From Paenibacillus athensensis (lineage in GTDB: Bacteria; Bacillota; Bacilli; Paenibacillales; NBRC-103111): 64,000 nt of DNA. A model generated the notes under the pieces. That model searched no databases. It was not told the DNA's origin and was given only the letters and a program-made list of their open reading frames with translations. The position numbers and the translations under genes are program-made. Location: the NCBI RefSeq assembly GCF_004514475.2, contig NZ_MYFO02000008.1, forward strand, positions 1 to 64,000. Reading direction: 5' to 3'. Positions 35,331 to 45,105 of this stretch are shown here, one piece after another (positions within the stretch are counted from its first letter, which is position 1; every line of letters begins with the position of its first letter).

Positions 35331-36014
35331 TTGGAAAAGTACAATATTGCCATAGATGGACCCGCCGGAGCCGGCAAAAGCACGATCGCCCGTCTGGTGG
35401 CGGAAGCGCTCGGGTTTGTTTATGTCGACACGGGGGCCATGTATCGGGCAGTAACGTGGAAGGTGCTGCAGCAAGGGCTGCTTCCCGAACAAAAGGACGA
35501 GGTTACGGCGCTTGCCGAACGTATCGGCATCGAGCTGGTGCCGCGCCCGGAAGGGCAACAGGTGCTGGTCGACGGCGTCGATGTGACCAGACCGATCCGC
35601 ACGACGGATATTACGGATCACGTATCGCAAATCGCCAGCATTGGCGGCGTTCGCGAGGTGCTGGTCGCCAAGCAGAAGCAGATGGCGGCGAGCCGTGGTG
35701 TGGTGATGGACGGGCGCGATATCGGCACGCAGGTGATGCCTGACGCCGAAATCAAAATTTTCCTGACGGCCAGCGTCAAGGAACGCGCGGAACGGCGCTA
35801 TAAGGAGATGCTGGACAGCGGCTCGTGTACGATGACGCTGGAGCAGCTGGAGCAGGATATCGCCCGCCGCGACCAGATGGATCAGGAAAGAGAAATTTCT
35901 CCGCTTGTCCGGGCCCACGACGCGATTCTTATGGACAGTACGACGATGACGATCGCGGAAGTCGTGGATGAGATTCTCGGACTTTGCAAGGACAAGGTCG
36001 GGGGTGGCATGTAG
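35331..36014 (+). CDS. cmk: Cytidylate kinase
   Basis: 227 aa, TTG start at 35331 after AGGAGGAAGGG. P-loop IDGPAGAGKSTIAR, the CMP-binding YVDTGAMYRAVTW, and DGRDIGTQVMP. Phosphorylates CMP and dCMP. Usual length. The plsC gene follows by 1 bp. Confidence 0.96.
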   Translation: MEKYNIAIDGPAGAGKSTIARLVAEALGFVYVDTGAMYRAVTWKVLQQGLLPEQKDEVTALAERIGIELVPRPEGQQVLVDGVDVTRPIRTTDITDHVSQIASIGGVREVLVAKQKQMAASRGVVMDGRDIGTQVMPDAEIKIFLTASVKERAERRYKEMLDSGSCTMTLEQLEQDIARRDQMDQEREISPLVRAHDAILMDSTTMTIAEVVDEILGLCKDKVGGGM

Positions 36015-36015
36015 C

Positions 36016-36597
36016 ATGCTGTATCTGATTGGCCGAGCTATGTTCCGCGTATTATTTGCGCTTTTGTTCCGGCTGCGGGCCATCGGCAGAGAGAACATCC
36101 CCGCCGAGGGTCCTGTCGTGCTGTGTTCCAACCATATCAGCATGGTTGATCCGCCGCTGCTCGGCACTCCGCTGAGCCGCAAGGTGCATTTTATGGCCAA
36201 GGCCGAGTTGTTTGACATTCCGTTGTTTGGCGCGCTGATCACCAAGGTCGGAGCGTTTCCCGTTAAGCGCGGCGGCGTGAGCAAGGAGTCGATTCGCCTG
36301 GCGATTCAGCTGTTGAAGTCCGGCAGCATGATGGGCATCTTCCCGGAAGGGACGCGCAACAGCGCGGGCGGTATGGGCAAGAAGGGCGCCGCAAGCCTTG
36401 CATTGAAGTCGGGGGCTACGGTCGTGCCGGTGGCGATTATCGGCAATTACGCGCTCTTTCGCCGCATGACGATCGTCTACGGTCCCCCGGTTGATATCAG
36501 CGCCTATTCCGGCGCGACTTCCGAGGATCTGGAATTGGCGACGGAAGCGATTATGAAGGCCATTCGCGCCTTGCATGCCGCTCACAGCGGCCGTTAA
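36016..36597 (+). CDS. plsC: 1-acylglycerol-3-phosphate acyltransferase
   Basis: 193 aa, start ATG at 36016 right after the cmk stop. The acyltransferase motifs NHISMVD (NHxxxxD) and FPEGTRN are present. Makes phosphatidic acid at the membrane. Same cmk-plsC-rpsA order as in other Paenibacillaceae. Confidence 0.93.
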   Translation: MLYLIGRAMFRVLFALLFRLRAIGRENIPAEGPVVLCSNHISMVDPPLLGTPLSRKVHFMAKAELFDIPLFGALITKVGAFPVKRGGVSKESIRLAIQLLKSGSMMGIFPEGTRNSAGGMGKKGAASLALKSGATVVPVAIIGNYALFRRMTIVYGPPVDISAYSGATSEDLELATEAIMKAIRALHAAHSGR

Positions 36598-36751
36598 CGC
36601 AAGCGGATGTATGGAAATGAAAGCTTGGAATTATACTATCCATACAAGAGCTTGGAAGTTTTTGTTTTGAACAGAGTAGACGCCACGAGCAGCTGCTTTG
36701 TGACTTATAAACTATTTATTGATAGGTTGTTTAATTGAGGAGGGTATATCC

Positions 36752-38047
36752 ATGTCAGAAGAAGTAAAAGTACAGGATCAAGCTCAAGAAGTTCAAGAAA
36801 CGCAAGAAAACGCCGTATCCCAAGCCGAAGCCGAGCAAGCGATGAGCAACGTCGCCGTGCTGAAGAAGGGCGACAGCGTTAAAGGTAAAATCGTTAAAGT
36901 CGACGCCGACCAAGCTTTCGTAGATATCGGCTACAAGTATGACGGCGTAATTCCGGTTCGCGAGCTGTCTTCCGTGCAGTTGGAAAATGCTGGCCAAGCC
37001 GTTGAAATCGGCCAGGAAGTAGAACTGCGCGTTGTGCAAATCAACGATGCGAAAGAAACGCTTGTCTTGTCCAAGCGCGCTGTAGACAGCGAGAAAGCAT
37101 GGGATACGCTGCAAGCTCAAATGGACAGCAAGGAAGTTATTGAAGCAACGGTTGCTGAAGTTGTCAAAGGCGGTCTGGTCGTAGACCTGGGCGTGCGCGG
37201 TTTCGTACCGGCTTCGATGGTTGAGCGTCATTTCGTAGAAGATTTCAGCGATTACAAAGGCCGCAGCCTGCGCCTGCGCGTGAAAGAAATCGACCGCGAG
37301 AAAAACAAAGTGATTTTGTCGCAAAAAGACGTGCTTGACGAAGAGCATGAAGCGAACAAAAAACAAATCATGAACGACCTGAAAGTCGGTCAGGTGCTGG
37401 ACGGTACCGTTCAACGTCTGACGCAATTCGGCGCGTTCGTGGATATCGGCGGCATCGACGGTCTGGTGCACATTTCCGAAATGGCTTGGCACCATGTTGA
37501 GAAGGCGTCCGAAGTCGTTAAAGAAGGCGATCAAGTGAAGGTGCAAGTACTGAAGCTGGACCCTGCCAACGACAAAATCAGCCTGAGCATCAAAGCAACG
37601 CAAGAAGGTCCTTGGTCCAAGGTTGACCGCGAATTCAAAGCGGGCGACATTACGACAGGTACTGTTAAACGTCTGGCGGGCTTCGGCGCGTTCGTGGAAA
37701 TCGCACCTGGCGTAGAAGGCCTTGTGCACATTTCGCAAATCGCACACCGTCATATTGCCACTCCGCACGAAGTGTTGAAAGAAGGCCAAGAGGTTCAAGT
37801 GAAAATTCTTGAAATCAACACGGCTGAAAAACGCGTTTCGCTGAGCATCAAGGAAACCGAAGAGGCTCCAGCGGCTCCTGCGAAGCCGGAGAAGGAAAGA
37901 CAACCTCGCGGCGATCGTGGTGATCGCGGTTCCAGCGCCAACCACCAGAAGGAAATCGCCGGCAACGAGAACGTGTCCCTGAGCAATCAAGGCATGTCGA
38001 TGACGCTCGGCGAGCGCTTTGGCGACAAGCTGTCGAAATGGAAATAA
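36752..38047 (+). CDS. rpsA: 30S ribosomal protein S1-like (YpfD)
   Basis: 431 aa, ATG at 36752 after TTGAGGAGGG. Four S1 RNA-binding repeats at about residues 40-110, 125-190, 207-275 and 290-360, the last two near-identical in the GLVHISEMAW/GLVHISQIAH segment. A Gln/Glu-rich N-terminus and an Arg/Gly-rich tail (RQPRGDRGDRG). Shorter than the six-repeat E. coli S1, as in Firmicutes. Confidence 0.95.
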   Translation: MSEEVKVQDQAQEVQETQENAVSQAEAEQAMSNVAVLKKGDSVKGKIVKVDADQAFVDIGYKYDGVIPVRELSSVQLENAGQAVEIGQEVELRVVQINDAKETLVLSKRAVDSEKAWDTLQAQMDSKEVIEATVAEVVKGGLVVDLGVRGFVPASMVERHFVEDFSDYKGRSLRLRVKEIDREKNKVILSQKDVLDEEHEANKKQIMNDLKVGQVLDGTVQRLTQFGAFVDIGGIDGLVHISEMAWHHVEKASEVVKEGDQVKVQVLKLDPANDKISLSIKATQEGPWSKVDREFKAGDITTGTVKRLAGFGAFVEIAPGVEGLVHISQIAHRHIATPHEVLKEGQEVQVKILEINTAEKRVSLSIKETEEAPAAPAKPEKERQPRGDRGDRGSSANHQKEIAGNENVSLSNQGMSMTLGERFGDKLSKWK

Positions 38048-38079
38048 GCACGCGACGCTGACAGGAAGGAGGCGGCAGA

Positions 38080-39138
38080 ATGCGCATTTCCCGCAAGATG
38101 GAGCATGTTTATCATGCTCTGGAGCTGGGCCAATCCGGCCGGCAAGGACTAGCTGACGTTCGGCTTGCGCATAACTGTCTCCCCGAAACCTCCATGCAGC
38201 ACATCGCACTTGATACGCGAATCGGCGATCTCACTTTGAGTTCGCCGATTTTCATTAATGCGATGACGGGAGGGGCGGCGGAGACCGAAAGCATCAATCG
38301 CGAGCTGGCGATTGTGGCCCGCGAGAAGGGGCTGGCGATGGCGGTCGGCTCGCAAATGGCAGCGCTCAAGAGCAGCGAGGTAGAAAGCAGCTACAAGGTC
38401 GTGCGCCGTGAGAATCCGCGCGGTGTCGTGCTGGCGAATCTCGGCAGCGAAGCGACGGTGGAGCAGGCCGAGCGGGCGGTCGAGATGATTGAAGCGAGCG
38501 CGCTGCAAATTCATCTCAACGTCATGCAGGAGCTGATCATGCCGGAGGGCGACCGTTGCTTCAGCGGCATGCTGCAGCGCATAGAAGCCATCGTCCGCAA
38601 GGTGAATGTGCCGGTGGTCGTCAAGGAGGTCGGCTTCGGTATTCTCCGCGAGCAGGCTCGGCAGCTGCGCGAGGCCGGTGTGACGATCGTCGACGTCGGC
38701 GGCGCGGGCGGCACGAATTTCGCAGCGATCGAAAATGCGCGGCGTTCCACGGCGCTAGGGTGGCTCGACGATTGGGGCCATCCGACCGCTGTTGCGCTGC
38801 TGGAGACGCTGACCGTGTTTCCGCGCGGCTCCGTCATCGCCACCGGCGGCATCACCAATGCGCTGGAAGCGATCAAAGCGCTGGTGCTGGGCGCATCGGC
38901 TGTCGGCATGGCCGGAGCGTTCCTCAAGGTGCTGCGCACGGAAGGGGTCGAAGCCCTGCACCGTTTTGCCGGAGAACTGCAAACAGGGATCACGCTACTG
39001 ATGACTGCGCTGGGCGCTGAAAGCGTTGAGGCGCTGTGGAGCGTGCCGGCGGTCATTACCGGCGAAACAGCGGAATGGTGTTCGGCGCGAGGTATCGATA
39101 TAACTGAATATGCAAGAAGAGCTAACCGGAGTAATTAA
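38080..39138 (+). CDS. fni: Type 2 isopentenyl-diphosphate delta-isomerase
   Basis: 352 aa, ATG after GGAAGGAGG. FMN-dependent TIM barrel: SRKMEHVYHAL start, FINAMTGG, DVGGAGGTNF (FMN phosphate), ATGGITN. Interconverts IPP and DMAPP for isoprenoids such as the menaquinone tail made by hepS/hepT downstream. Confidence 0.95.
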   Translation: MRISRKMEHVYHALELGQSGRQGLADVRLAHNCLPETSMQHIALDTRIGDLTLSSPIFINAMTGGAAETESINRELAIVAREKGLAMAVGSQMAALKSSEVESSYKVVRRENPRGVVLANLGSEATVEQAERAVEMIEASALQIHLNVMQELIMPEGDRCFSGMLQRIEAIVRKVNVPVVVKEVGFGILREQARQLREAGVTIVDVGGAGGTNFAAIENARRSTALGWLDDWGHPTAVALLETLTVFPRGSVIATGGITNALEAIKALVLGASAVGMAGAFLKVLRTEGVEALHRFAGELQTGITLLMTALGAESVEALWSVPAVITGETAEWCSARGIDITEYARRANRSN

Positions 39139-39266
39139 TCGTTTTTTCGCCATACTAAGGAGCAAGCAAGCTTTCATGGACGCGCCAGCGCCTGCAGTCT
39201 GCCGATCACGGCAGGGGCGGCGCGGCGACGTTCGTGCAAGCGGCAAATCCGCAGGGTGATGAAACG

Positions 39267-39893
39267 ATGAACTCGGGTTATTTGGCTTTTCTCCTTTTGG
39301 GCATTACGCTGATTTTGTTCGCCAGCGGCTGGAAGGAAGTGTATGTAAGAAGTATTTCGCACAAAGGCATACTTCTTTTTTTTGTCGGCTGGGCCGTCTG
39401 CTCGCGGTTTTCCGTTCCTTGGCACGGCATTCGCGTTAATTTGTCTGCAATATGGCTGACGCTGGCCGCTTTCGCGATTTTGTTGATGATGGAAGGCTTC
39501 GTGCAAAAGCTGCATCTGCTGTCGCTCGGGCTGCTACTCGGTTCATTTCATTTTCTGCTGCATCAGGTGCTGGAAATGGACCCCGTATTTGCGGTCGGCA
39601 AGGGCGGACTGGACGCGTCGCTTGTGCTCGCTGTGCTGACCTTGCTCGTGCAGCGTCAGGAGCTGGCGCAAATCGGCTGTTTGACGATTGGTTTTTTGCT
39701 TGGCGAGGGCTATGAAACGTTCATGCATCATGGCGTTGCGGTCCGGGTATACGGGGGATCCGATTTTCAGGACGAGTGGTGGGTGGCTGTATTCGCGGCC
39801 AGAACGATGACGGTTGTGCTGCAATCGCTGTATGCGGGCTGTAGCAGCTTGCTGAAGGATTGGCTTGAACGCAGAGGAGGCTGGAGAAAATAA
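39267..39893 (+). CDS. yphA: YphA-like membrane protein
   Basis: 208 aa, ATG at 39267 after AGGGTGAT. Five to six hydrophobic helices, no catalytic motif. Position between fni and the YIEGIA gene matches yphA of Bacillus. Overlaps the next ATG by one base. Confidence 0.8.
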   Translation: MNSGYLAFLLLGITLILFASGWKEVYVRSISHKGILLFFVGWAVCSRFSVPWHGIRVNLSAIWLTLAAFAILLMMEGFVQKLHLLSLGLLLGSFHFLLHQVLEMDPVFAVGKGGLDASLVLAVLTLLVQRQELAQIGCLTIGFLLGEGYETFMHHGVAVRVYGGSDFQDEWWVAVFAARTMTVVLQSLYAGCSSLLKDWLERRGGWRK

Positions 39894-40801
39894 TGGATTG
39901 GGTGTTCTCGCATCGATATACGGTGGGCATCGTCGTTGGCGTGATCTTTGGCGTGCTCTCGCGGCTGAACATGCTGCGGACCGACTATCGTCAGTATCCC
40001 ACGTATCCGCATGGTCGCATCATCCACATCTCGCTTGGCGTCATTGCCGCCGGTCTTGGCGCAGTCGCCGTGCCGGCGCTGCTCGACAAAAACTATACTG
40101 CCGTCACGTTTCTCGCGCTGGCTGCCCAGCAGTTTCGCGATGTGCGCAATATGGAGCGGCAAAGCTTGTCCAAAATCGACGATCTGGAGCTGGTGCCGCG
40201 TGGAGCTGCTTATATTGAAGGGATTGCGATGGTGTTTGAAGGGCGCAATTACCTCGTTATTTTTTCCGCCTTTTCGGCGGCGCTGTTTTGCATTTTGTTT
40301 GCCTGGTATTGGGGTGTGCTGGCCGGCATCGGCTCGATTCTGATCGCCAATCATTTCAAGTCCGGCAATTCGCTGGCCGCGATCGCCGATATAGCTCCGG
40401 CGCCCCTTCGTCTGGACGGGCCGGATTTGTTCGTCGGAACGATTTATATCATGAATGTCGGGTTGGAGGACAGCCGCAAGCGAATCGCCGAGCACGGCAT
40501 CGGCTTTGTCGTCAAGCCGAAAAACCGCAACTGCCGGGTCACTATAGCCAATCTGGGGCAACGGCAGGCGATTTTACACGATGTATCGACGATTTTCGGC
40601 GTATACCGCGACTCGGGCGAGCCTTCGCTTATACCGATGGCCAAGCTCGACATGAATGACGGGACGCTGGCGCTGCTGCTGCTGCCCCAGGAAAAGGACG
40701 AAGCGCGCATGCTCAAGGCGCTGGAGCGCGTGCCTGTGCTGGAAAGTGCGGTGCGCATGCCGTCGGAGGCGCTGACGAATCAGAAGAAGGGGGCGGAGTA
40801 G
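39893..40801 (+). CDS. YIEGIA-family membrane protein (YphB)
   Basis: 302 aa. The signature AAYIEGIAMVFEGRNY is present, along with three or four membrane helices and a soluble C-terminal half. A conserved family of spore formers with no proven reaction. The downstream 59-aa gene is its usual companion. Confidence 0.88.
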   Translation: MDWVFSHRYTVGIVVGVIFGVLSRLNMLRTDYRQYPTYPHGRIIHISLGVIAAGLGAVAVPALLDKNYTAVTFLALAAQQFRDVRNMERQSLSKIDDLELVPRGAAYIEGIAMVFEGRNYLVIFSAFSAALFCILFAWYWGVLAGIGSILIANHFKSGNSLAAIADIAPAPLRLDGPDLFVGTIYIMNVGLEDSRKRIAEHGIGFVVKPKNRNCRVTIANLGQRQAILHDVSTIFGVYRDSGEPSLIPMAKLDMNDGTLALLLLPQEKDEARMLKALERVPVLESAVRMPSEALTNQKKGAE

Positions 40802-40981
40802 ATGGCGCAAATTGTAGCGGTCGTGGCGGTGGAACGCGACAGCGTCGGGGGCGGAGCGCCGATTTTTATCGTCAAGGATGCCGAGGAGCGGGAAAAGCTG
40901 TCATTTTCGCTGGAAAAAATTCTCGACGCGGCCGCGCACGATTTGAAAAACGGGACGATGATTCTTGTCAAACACAGCTAG
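40802..40981 (+). CDS. Small partner of the YIEGIA protein
   Basis: 59 aa (MAQIVAVVAVERDSVGGG... to ILVKHS), ATG directly after the YIEGIA stop. The pairing of a 60-aa soluble protein with YIEGIA is conserved; databases call it a capping-complex subunit. I infer a heteromeric membrane complex. Confidence 0.82.
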   Translation: MAQIVAVVAVERDSVGGGAPIFIVKDAEEREKLSFSLEKILDAAAHDLKNGTMILVKHS

Positions 40982-41088
40982 CGGCAAATGGGATTAGCCA
41001 AGCCGCGGCTTTTTTGTTATGATGTAAGTTGTGAATTTTTCCATAGCTGATTGTGGAGCATGCTGTGGGAGATTAGGAGGAGCAACCA

Positions 41089-42414
41089 GTGGCCAGACCA
41101 GTAATTGCGATTGTAGGCCGCCCGAATGTCGGCAAGTCGACGGTGTTTAACCGGATTGTCGGCGACAGGCTTGCAATCGTCGAAGATAAACCGGGTGTAA
41201 CCCGCGACAGGCTGTACGGGGTCGGAGAATGGCTGGATCAGGAATTCAGCGTAATTGATACCGGCGGCATTGAAATCGAGGGCGAAGATGCCATTATGCG
41301 TTCCGTGCGGGCGCAGGCGGAGCTTGCGATTGAGGAAGCGGACGTGATTTTGTTTATGGTGGATGCGAAGGCGGGAATGACCCCTGCTGACGAAGAAGTG
41401 GCGCAGCTGTTGTTCCGTTCGCAGAAGCCGGTTATTGTGACCGTCAACAAGGTTGACAATATGCAGCGTCAGGACGATATTTACGAGTTTTACAGCTTGG
41501 GCTTTGGAGAACCGCTGGCGATTTCCGGCTCGCACGGCATCGGTATCGGCGATTTGCTGGAAGCGGCTTGCGCTCATTTTCCCGAGCGGAAGGACGACGA
41601 GTACGGCGAAGAGGTGATTCGCTTTGCCCTGATCGGCCGGCCGAACGTCGGCAAGTCGTCGTTGACCAATGCGATTCTCGGCGAGGAGCGGGTCATTGTC
41701 AGCAATGTCGCCGGTACGACGCGCGATGCGATCGATACGCCGTTTGAGCGCGACGGCCAGAAATACGTCATTATCGATACTGCGGGCATGCGCAAGCGCG
41801 GCAAGGTGTACGAGAATACGGAGAAGTACAGCGTTATGCGGGCGATGAAAGCGATTGAACGGGCCGATGTCGTGCTGGTCGTCATTGACGGCGAGGAAGG
41901 GATTATCGAGCAGGATAAGCACGTGGCCGGATTTGCCCACGATACCGGGAAAGCGGCTATTTTCGTCGTGAACAAATGGGATATCGTAGAGAAAGACGAC
42001 AAGACGATGCACCAGTTTACGCAAAAAATCCGCGATCATTTCCTGTTCATGAGCTATGCGCCGGTTGTCTACGTATCGGCCAAAACGAAACAGAAGCTGC
42101 ACAAGCTGCTGCCCGTTGTCGTGCAGGTCGCCGAGCAGCATGCGCTGCGCATTACAACCTCTGCGCTGAACGACGTCATCTCCGATGCGGTCGCTTACAA
42201 CCCGCCTCCGACTGACAAGGGCAAGCGTTTGCGGATTAATTATGCGACGCAGGTGTCGGTGAAGCCGCCGAGCTTCGTTTGTTTTGTCAATGAGCCGGAG
42301 CTGATGCATTTTTCGTATGAACGGTATCTGGAAAATCGCATCCGCGCTGCGTTCGGCTTTGAAGGCACGCCGATCCGCATCTTCAGCAGGAGAAAATCAT
42401 CGGACGACGAGTAG
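41089..42414 (+). CDS. der: Ribosome-associated GTPase Der (EngA)
   Basis: 441 aa, GTG start after AGGAGGAGC. Two tandem GTPase domains with P-loops [12 protein letters not shown] and [20 protein letters not shown] specificity motifs, and a C-terminal KH-like domain. Needed for 50S subunit assembly. Length typical. Confidence 0.96.
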   Translation: MARPVIAIVGRPNVGKSTVFNRIVGDRLAIVEDKPGVTRDRLYGVGEWLDQEFSVIDTGGIEIEGEDAIMRSVRAQAELAIEEADVILFMVDAKAGMTPADEEVAQLLFRSQKPVIVTVNKVDNMQRQDDIYEFYSLGFGEPLAISGSHGIGIGDLLEAACAHFPERKDDEYGEEVIRFALIGRPNVGKSSLTNAILGEERVIVSNVAGTTRDAIDTPFERDGQKYVIIDTAGMRKRGKVYENTEKYSVMRAMKAIERADVVLVVIDGEEGIIEQDKHVAGFAHDTGKAAIFVVNKWDIVEKDDKTMHQFTQKIRDHFLFMSYAPVVYVSAKTKQKLHKLLPVVVQVAEQHALRITTSALNDVISDAVAYNPPPTDKGKRLRINYATQVSVKPPSFVCFVNEPELMHFSYERYLENRIRAAFGFEGTPIRIFSRRKSSDDE

Positions 42415-42420
42415 TGGGGG

Positions 42421-43029
42421 TTGAGGAAATTGTTGTTTTCGATTCTAGCCGTAGTGGCCGGGTATTTGCTCGGCTCGATCAGCTTTAGTTATTTGTTCGG
42501 CAAATGGCTTCGCGGCATCGATATCCGCAAGCACGGCAGCGGCAATGCCGGTGCGACGAACACGCTGCGCGTGCTGGGCAAGGGCCCGGCCGTGCTTGTG
42601 CTCGTGCTGGACGCGCTCAAGGGCGTGCTTGCCGTAGCTTTGGGCTACTGGGCCAGCCCGGAGCACGTCTGGATTCACGCGCTGGCGGGACTGGCGGCGA
42701 TTATCGGCCATAACTGGCCGGTTTATTTCGGCTTTCGCGGCGGCAAAGGTATTGCCACGACTGTAGGGGTCATGGCGACGCTGGCGTTTCTGCCAACGCT
42801 GATTGCCGGTCTTTGCGCCATTGTCATCATTGCGCTGACGCGCTTCGTTTCGCTGGGCTCTCTTGTGCTTACTGCACTCTTACCGTTTTTGCTGCTCGGG
42901 ATGGGCCGTCCGCTGGCGTATGTGATTTTGGCTATGTTGCTTTGTGTATTCGCTTTCGTGCGCCATCGCACGAACATCGTCAAGATGATCCAGGGCAAGG
43001 AAAACAGGCTCGGCTCGAAAAAGGCGTAA
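42421..43029 (+). CDS. plsY: Acyl-phosphate:glycerol-3-phosphate acyltransferase
   Basis: 202 aa polytopic protein, TTG start (42421). Motifs [24 protein letters not shown] are those of PlsY, which puts the first acyl chain on G3P using acyl-phosphate. gpsA, its G3P supplier, is next. Confidence 0.95.
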   Translation: MRKLLFSILAVVAGYLLGSISFSYLFGKWLRGIDIRKHGSGNAGATNTLRVLGKGPAVLVLVLDALKGVLAVALGYWASPEHVWIHALAGLAAIIGHNWPVYFGFRGGKGIATTVGVMATLAFLPTLIAGLCAIVIIALTRFVSLGSLVLTALLPFLLLGMGRPLAYVILAMLLCVFAFVRHRTNIVKMIQGKENRLGSKKA

Positions 43030-43077
43030 ACAACGGGCGCAAGTCGCGTTGTATGCTGGCAAGGAGGGACTTGTACA

Positions 43078-44127
43078 TTGACATTATCAGGCAAAGTGTC
43101 GGTGCTGGTAGCGGGAAGCTGGGGAACGGCGCTCGCATCGGTGCTGGCGGATAATGGAAGAGACGTGCTGCTGTGGACGCGCAATGAGCAGCAGGCTCGC
43201 GAAATTAATGAAACGCGGCGCAATCGCCGTTTTCTCGGCGATATCGAGCTGTCGGCCCGCATGACGGCGACCACGTCGCTGCAGGAGGCCGTACAGGGGG
43301 CGGAAGCCGTTGTGCTGGTCGTGCCGTCGGCGGGGATGCGCGAGGTCGCGGCGGCAATGCGGCCGCATCTGGGCAAGGACACGTTGGTGATTCACGCGAC
43401 CAAAGGCTTCGAGGCCGGGTCGCTGACGCGTATGACCGACGTCATTGCCGGCGAGCTGCCGGACTACGATCCCAAACGGATCGTCGTGTTGTCCGGCCCA
43501 AGCCATGCCGAGGAGGTCATCCGCCGCTGCCCGACGACGGTCGTTGTCGCGGCGCAGGAGCTGTCTGCGGCCGAAGCGGCGCAGGATCTGTTCATGAACG
43601 GGTACTTCCGCGTCTATACGAACCCGGATGTGGCGGGCGTCGAGGTCGGCGGCGCGCTCAAGAACATCATTGCGCTTGGCGCAGGCCTAAGCGATGGACT
43701 TGGCTTCGGCGATAACGCCAAAGCGGCGCTGCTGACGCGCGGCTTGGCGGAGATCGCCCGGCTTGGCGCGGCGATGGGCGCGAACCCGCCGACGTTTGCG
43801 GGCCTGGCCGGCATCGGCGATTTGATCGTGACGTGCACGAGCCGTCACAGCCGCAATTGGCGCGCCGGCTATATGCTGGCCCAAGGCGATCCGCTTGAGC
43901 GCGTGCTGGAGCAGATGGGCATGGTCGTCGAAGGCGTCAAGACGACGAAAGCCGCGTATGAGCTGTCGCGCCGTTATGGCGTCGAGATGCCGATCACCGA
44001 CGAGCTGCACAGCGTGCTGTTCGCCGGCAAGCGGCCGAAGGACGCCGTTGGGGATCTGATGGGCCGCGTCCGCACGCATGAAATCGAGGAAGTCGCCGAC
44101 ACCGGAGCGACAAAATGGCTGGAATAG
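43078..44127 (+). CDS. gpsA: Glycerol-3-phosphate dehydrogenase GpsA, unusual NAD motif
   Basis: 349 aa, TTG start after AAGGAGGG. Catalytic Lys in GGALKNIIALGAG and the G3P-binding GDLIVTCTSRHSRN are present. The N-terminal dinucleotide loop reads VLVAGSWGTALA where VLGAGSWGTALA is normal: the first Gly of GxGxxG is Val (GTA codon near 43107). Either a genuine substitution or a one-base sequence error (GGA to GTA). Makes G3P for plsY. Confidence 0.94.
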   Translation: MTLSGKVSVLVAGSWGTALASVLADNGRDVLLWTRNEQQAREINETRRNRRFLGDIELSARMTATTSLQEAVQGAEAVVLVVPSAGMREVAAAMRPHLGKDTLVIHATKGFEAGSLTRMTDVIAGELPDYDPKRIVVLSGPSHAEEVIRRCPTTVVVAAQELSAAEAAQDLFMNGYFRVYTNPDVAGVEVGGALKNIIALGAGLSDGLGFGDNAKAALLTRGLAEIARLGAAMGANPPTFAGLAGIGDLIVTCTSRHSRNWRAGYMLAQGDPLERVLEQMGMVVEGVKTTKAAYELSRRYGVEMPITDELHSVLFAGKRPKDAVGDLMGRVRTHEIEEVADTGATKWLE

Positions 44128-44208
44128 CCGGGAGCCTACACAACAAGCAGGCCGCTTTCATAGTATACCTTAGCTGGATCAGTTCAAGGTACTAAGGAGG
44201 CGGCTTCG

Positions 44209-44490
44209 TTGGCTAATAAGGATTTTTCCAAAGACGTGCTGAATGTGGTCAAGAAAAAAACGGGCAAATCCGTTACCGGACAGGATATTCAAAAAATCGC
44301 CAGCGGCGTGAAGCCATCTACGCTGCAAAGCGAGACCCAGCTTCGCCAGCTGATCAAGCAGGTGTCGTCGCTGGTGAATGTCAAAGTATCGGAAGAGACC
44401 ATCAATGAAATTGTTCAGGCGGTCAAAAGCAGCAAGCTGGATACCAACAATATGCAGCAGCTGATGAGCATGATGCTGGGCAAAAAATAA
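44209..44490 (+). CDS. spoVIF: Stage VI sporulation protein F-like
   Basis: 93 aa, TTG start after AAGGAGGCGG. Lys-rich start, helical; pattern VTGQDIQKIASGVKPS followed by LRQLIKQVSSL matches the SpoVIF family (spore coat assembly). Name given by resemblance and by its place after gpsA. Confidence 0.75.
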   Translation: MANKDFSKDVLNVVKKKTGKSVTGQDIQKIASGVKPSTLQSETQLRQLIKQVSSLVNVKVSEETINEIVQAVKSSKLDTNNMQQLMSMMLGKK

Positions 44491-44522
44491 GCGTAAAGGG
44501 GCTTCCCCTTTATGCTTTTTTT
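44491..44522 (+). terminator. Intrinsic terminator after spoVIF
   Basis: TAAAGGGG, loop CTT, CCCCTTTA with outer GC/GC, then a T run. Confidence 0.85.
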
Positions 44523-44531
44523 CATGCGCTA

Positions 44532-44540
44532 TGGTATAAT
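44532..44540 (+). promoter_or_regulatory. Extended -10 promoter
   Basis: TGGTATAAT 43 bp before the next ATG. Confidence 0.55.
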
Positions 44541-44583
44541 AAATGGCAGTCTTTTTATTAGCCAAGCGTTAGGAGAGCAAACG

Positions 44584-44763
44584 ATGACAAGCATGGATAA
44601 AATGTGGGCTTCGCTGATCGCGATGGGATTGATGGCGGTAGCCTCTGTTCTCATTACATATGCAAGAAGGCGCAAGAGCCCGGTGGTGCGCGGCATCTTG
44701 TCGCTGATTGCGTTTTTGCTGTTTTTACCGATCTTGCTGCTCATGCTCGTTTCCCTGACGTAA
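44584..44763 (+). CDS. DUF2768-like small membrane protein
   Basis: 59 aa, ATG at 44584 after AGGAGAGC. Two short helices separated by ARRRKSPVVRG. Same size and place as yphE of B. subtilis. Function unknown. Confidence 0.8.
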   Translation: MTSMDKMWASLIAMGLMAVASVLITYARRRKSPVVRGILSLIAFLLFLPILLLMLVSLT

Positions 44764-44783
44764 ACGAAAGGAATCGGTCATAC

Positions 44784-45077
44784 ATGCTGGAATTGAAAGC
44801 GCGAGGAATGCAAAAAAACGTTGGAGCCGAAACCGGCTTGACGCTGCTGGACATGGCGATCAAGCACGACGTGGCTTGGGGCTTCTCCTGTACGCGGGGC
44901 ACGTGCGCCCGCTGCCGCTGCTATGTAGCGGCCGGCAGGGAGCATCTGGCAACGCCGACGGAAGCCGAGGAGTCGCGACTAGAGCCGGAGGAGCTGGAAG
45001 CTGGCTACCGGCTGGCCTGCCAATGCGTGATTCGCGAACAGGGCGACATTTCCGTAACTCACAAGCCTTACTTCTAA
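44784..45077 (+). CDS. 2Fe-2S ferredoxin, first of two
   Basis: 97 aa, ATG at 44784 after GAAAGGA. Plant-type ferredoxin fold with FSCTRGTCARCRCY (C-x4-C-x2-C) and a fourth Cys in YRLACQC. Electron carrier with unknown partner. Twenty bp after the DUF2768 gene. Confidence 0.88.
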   Translation: MLELKARGMQKNVGAETGLTLLDMAIKHDVAWGFSCTRGTCARCRCYVAAGREHLATPTEAEESRLEPEELEAGYRLACQCVIREQGDISVTHKPYF

Positions 45078-45105
45078 CATTGCATGCGGAAAGGTGTGAA
45101 CCTGC

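Noticed and set aside
41000-41015. AAGCCGCGGCTT palindrome with T run as terminator before der
   Set aside because: As a hairpin it leaves no viable loop; alternative pairing with GCGGC upstream is weak.
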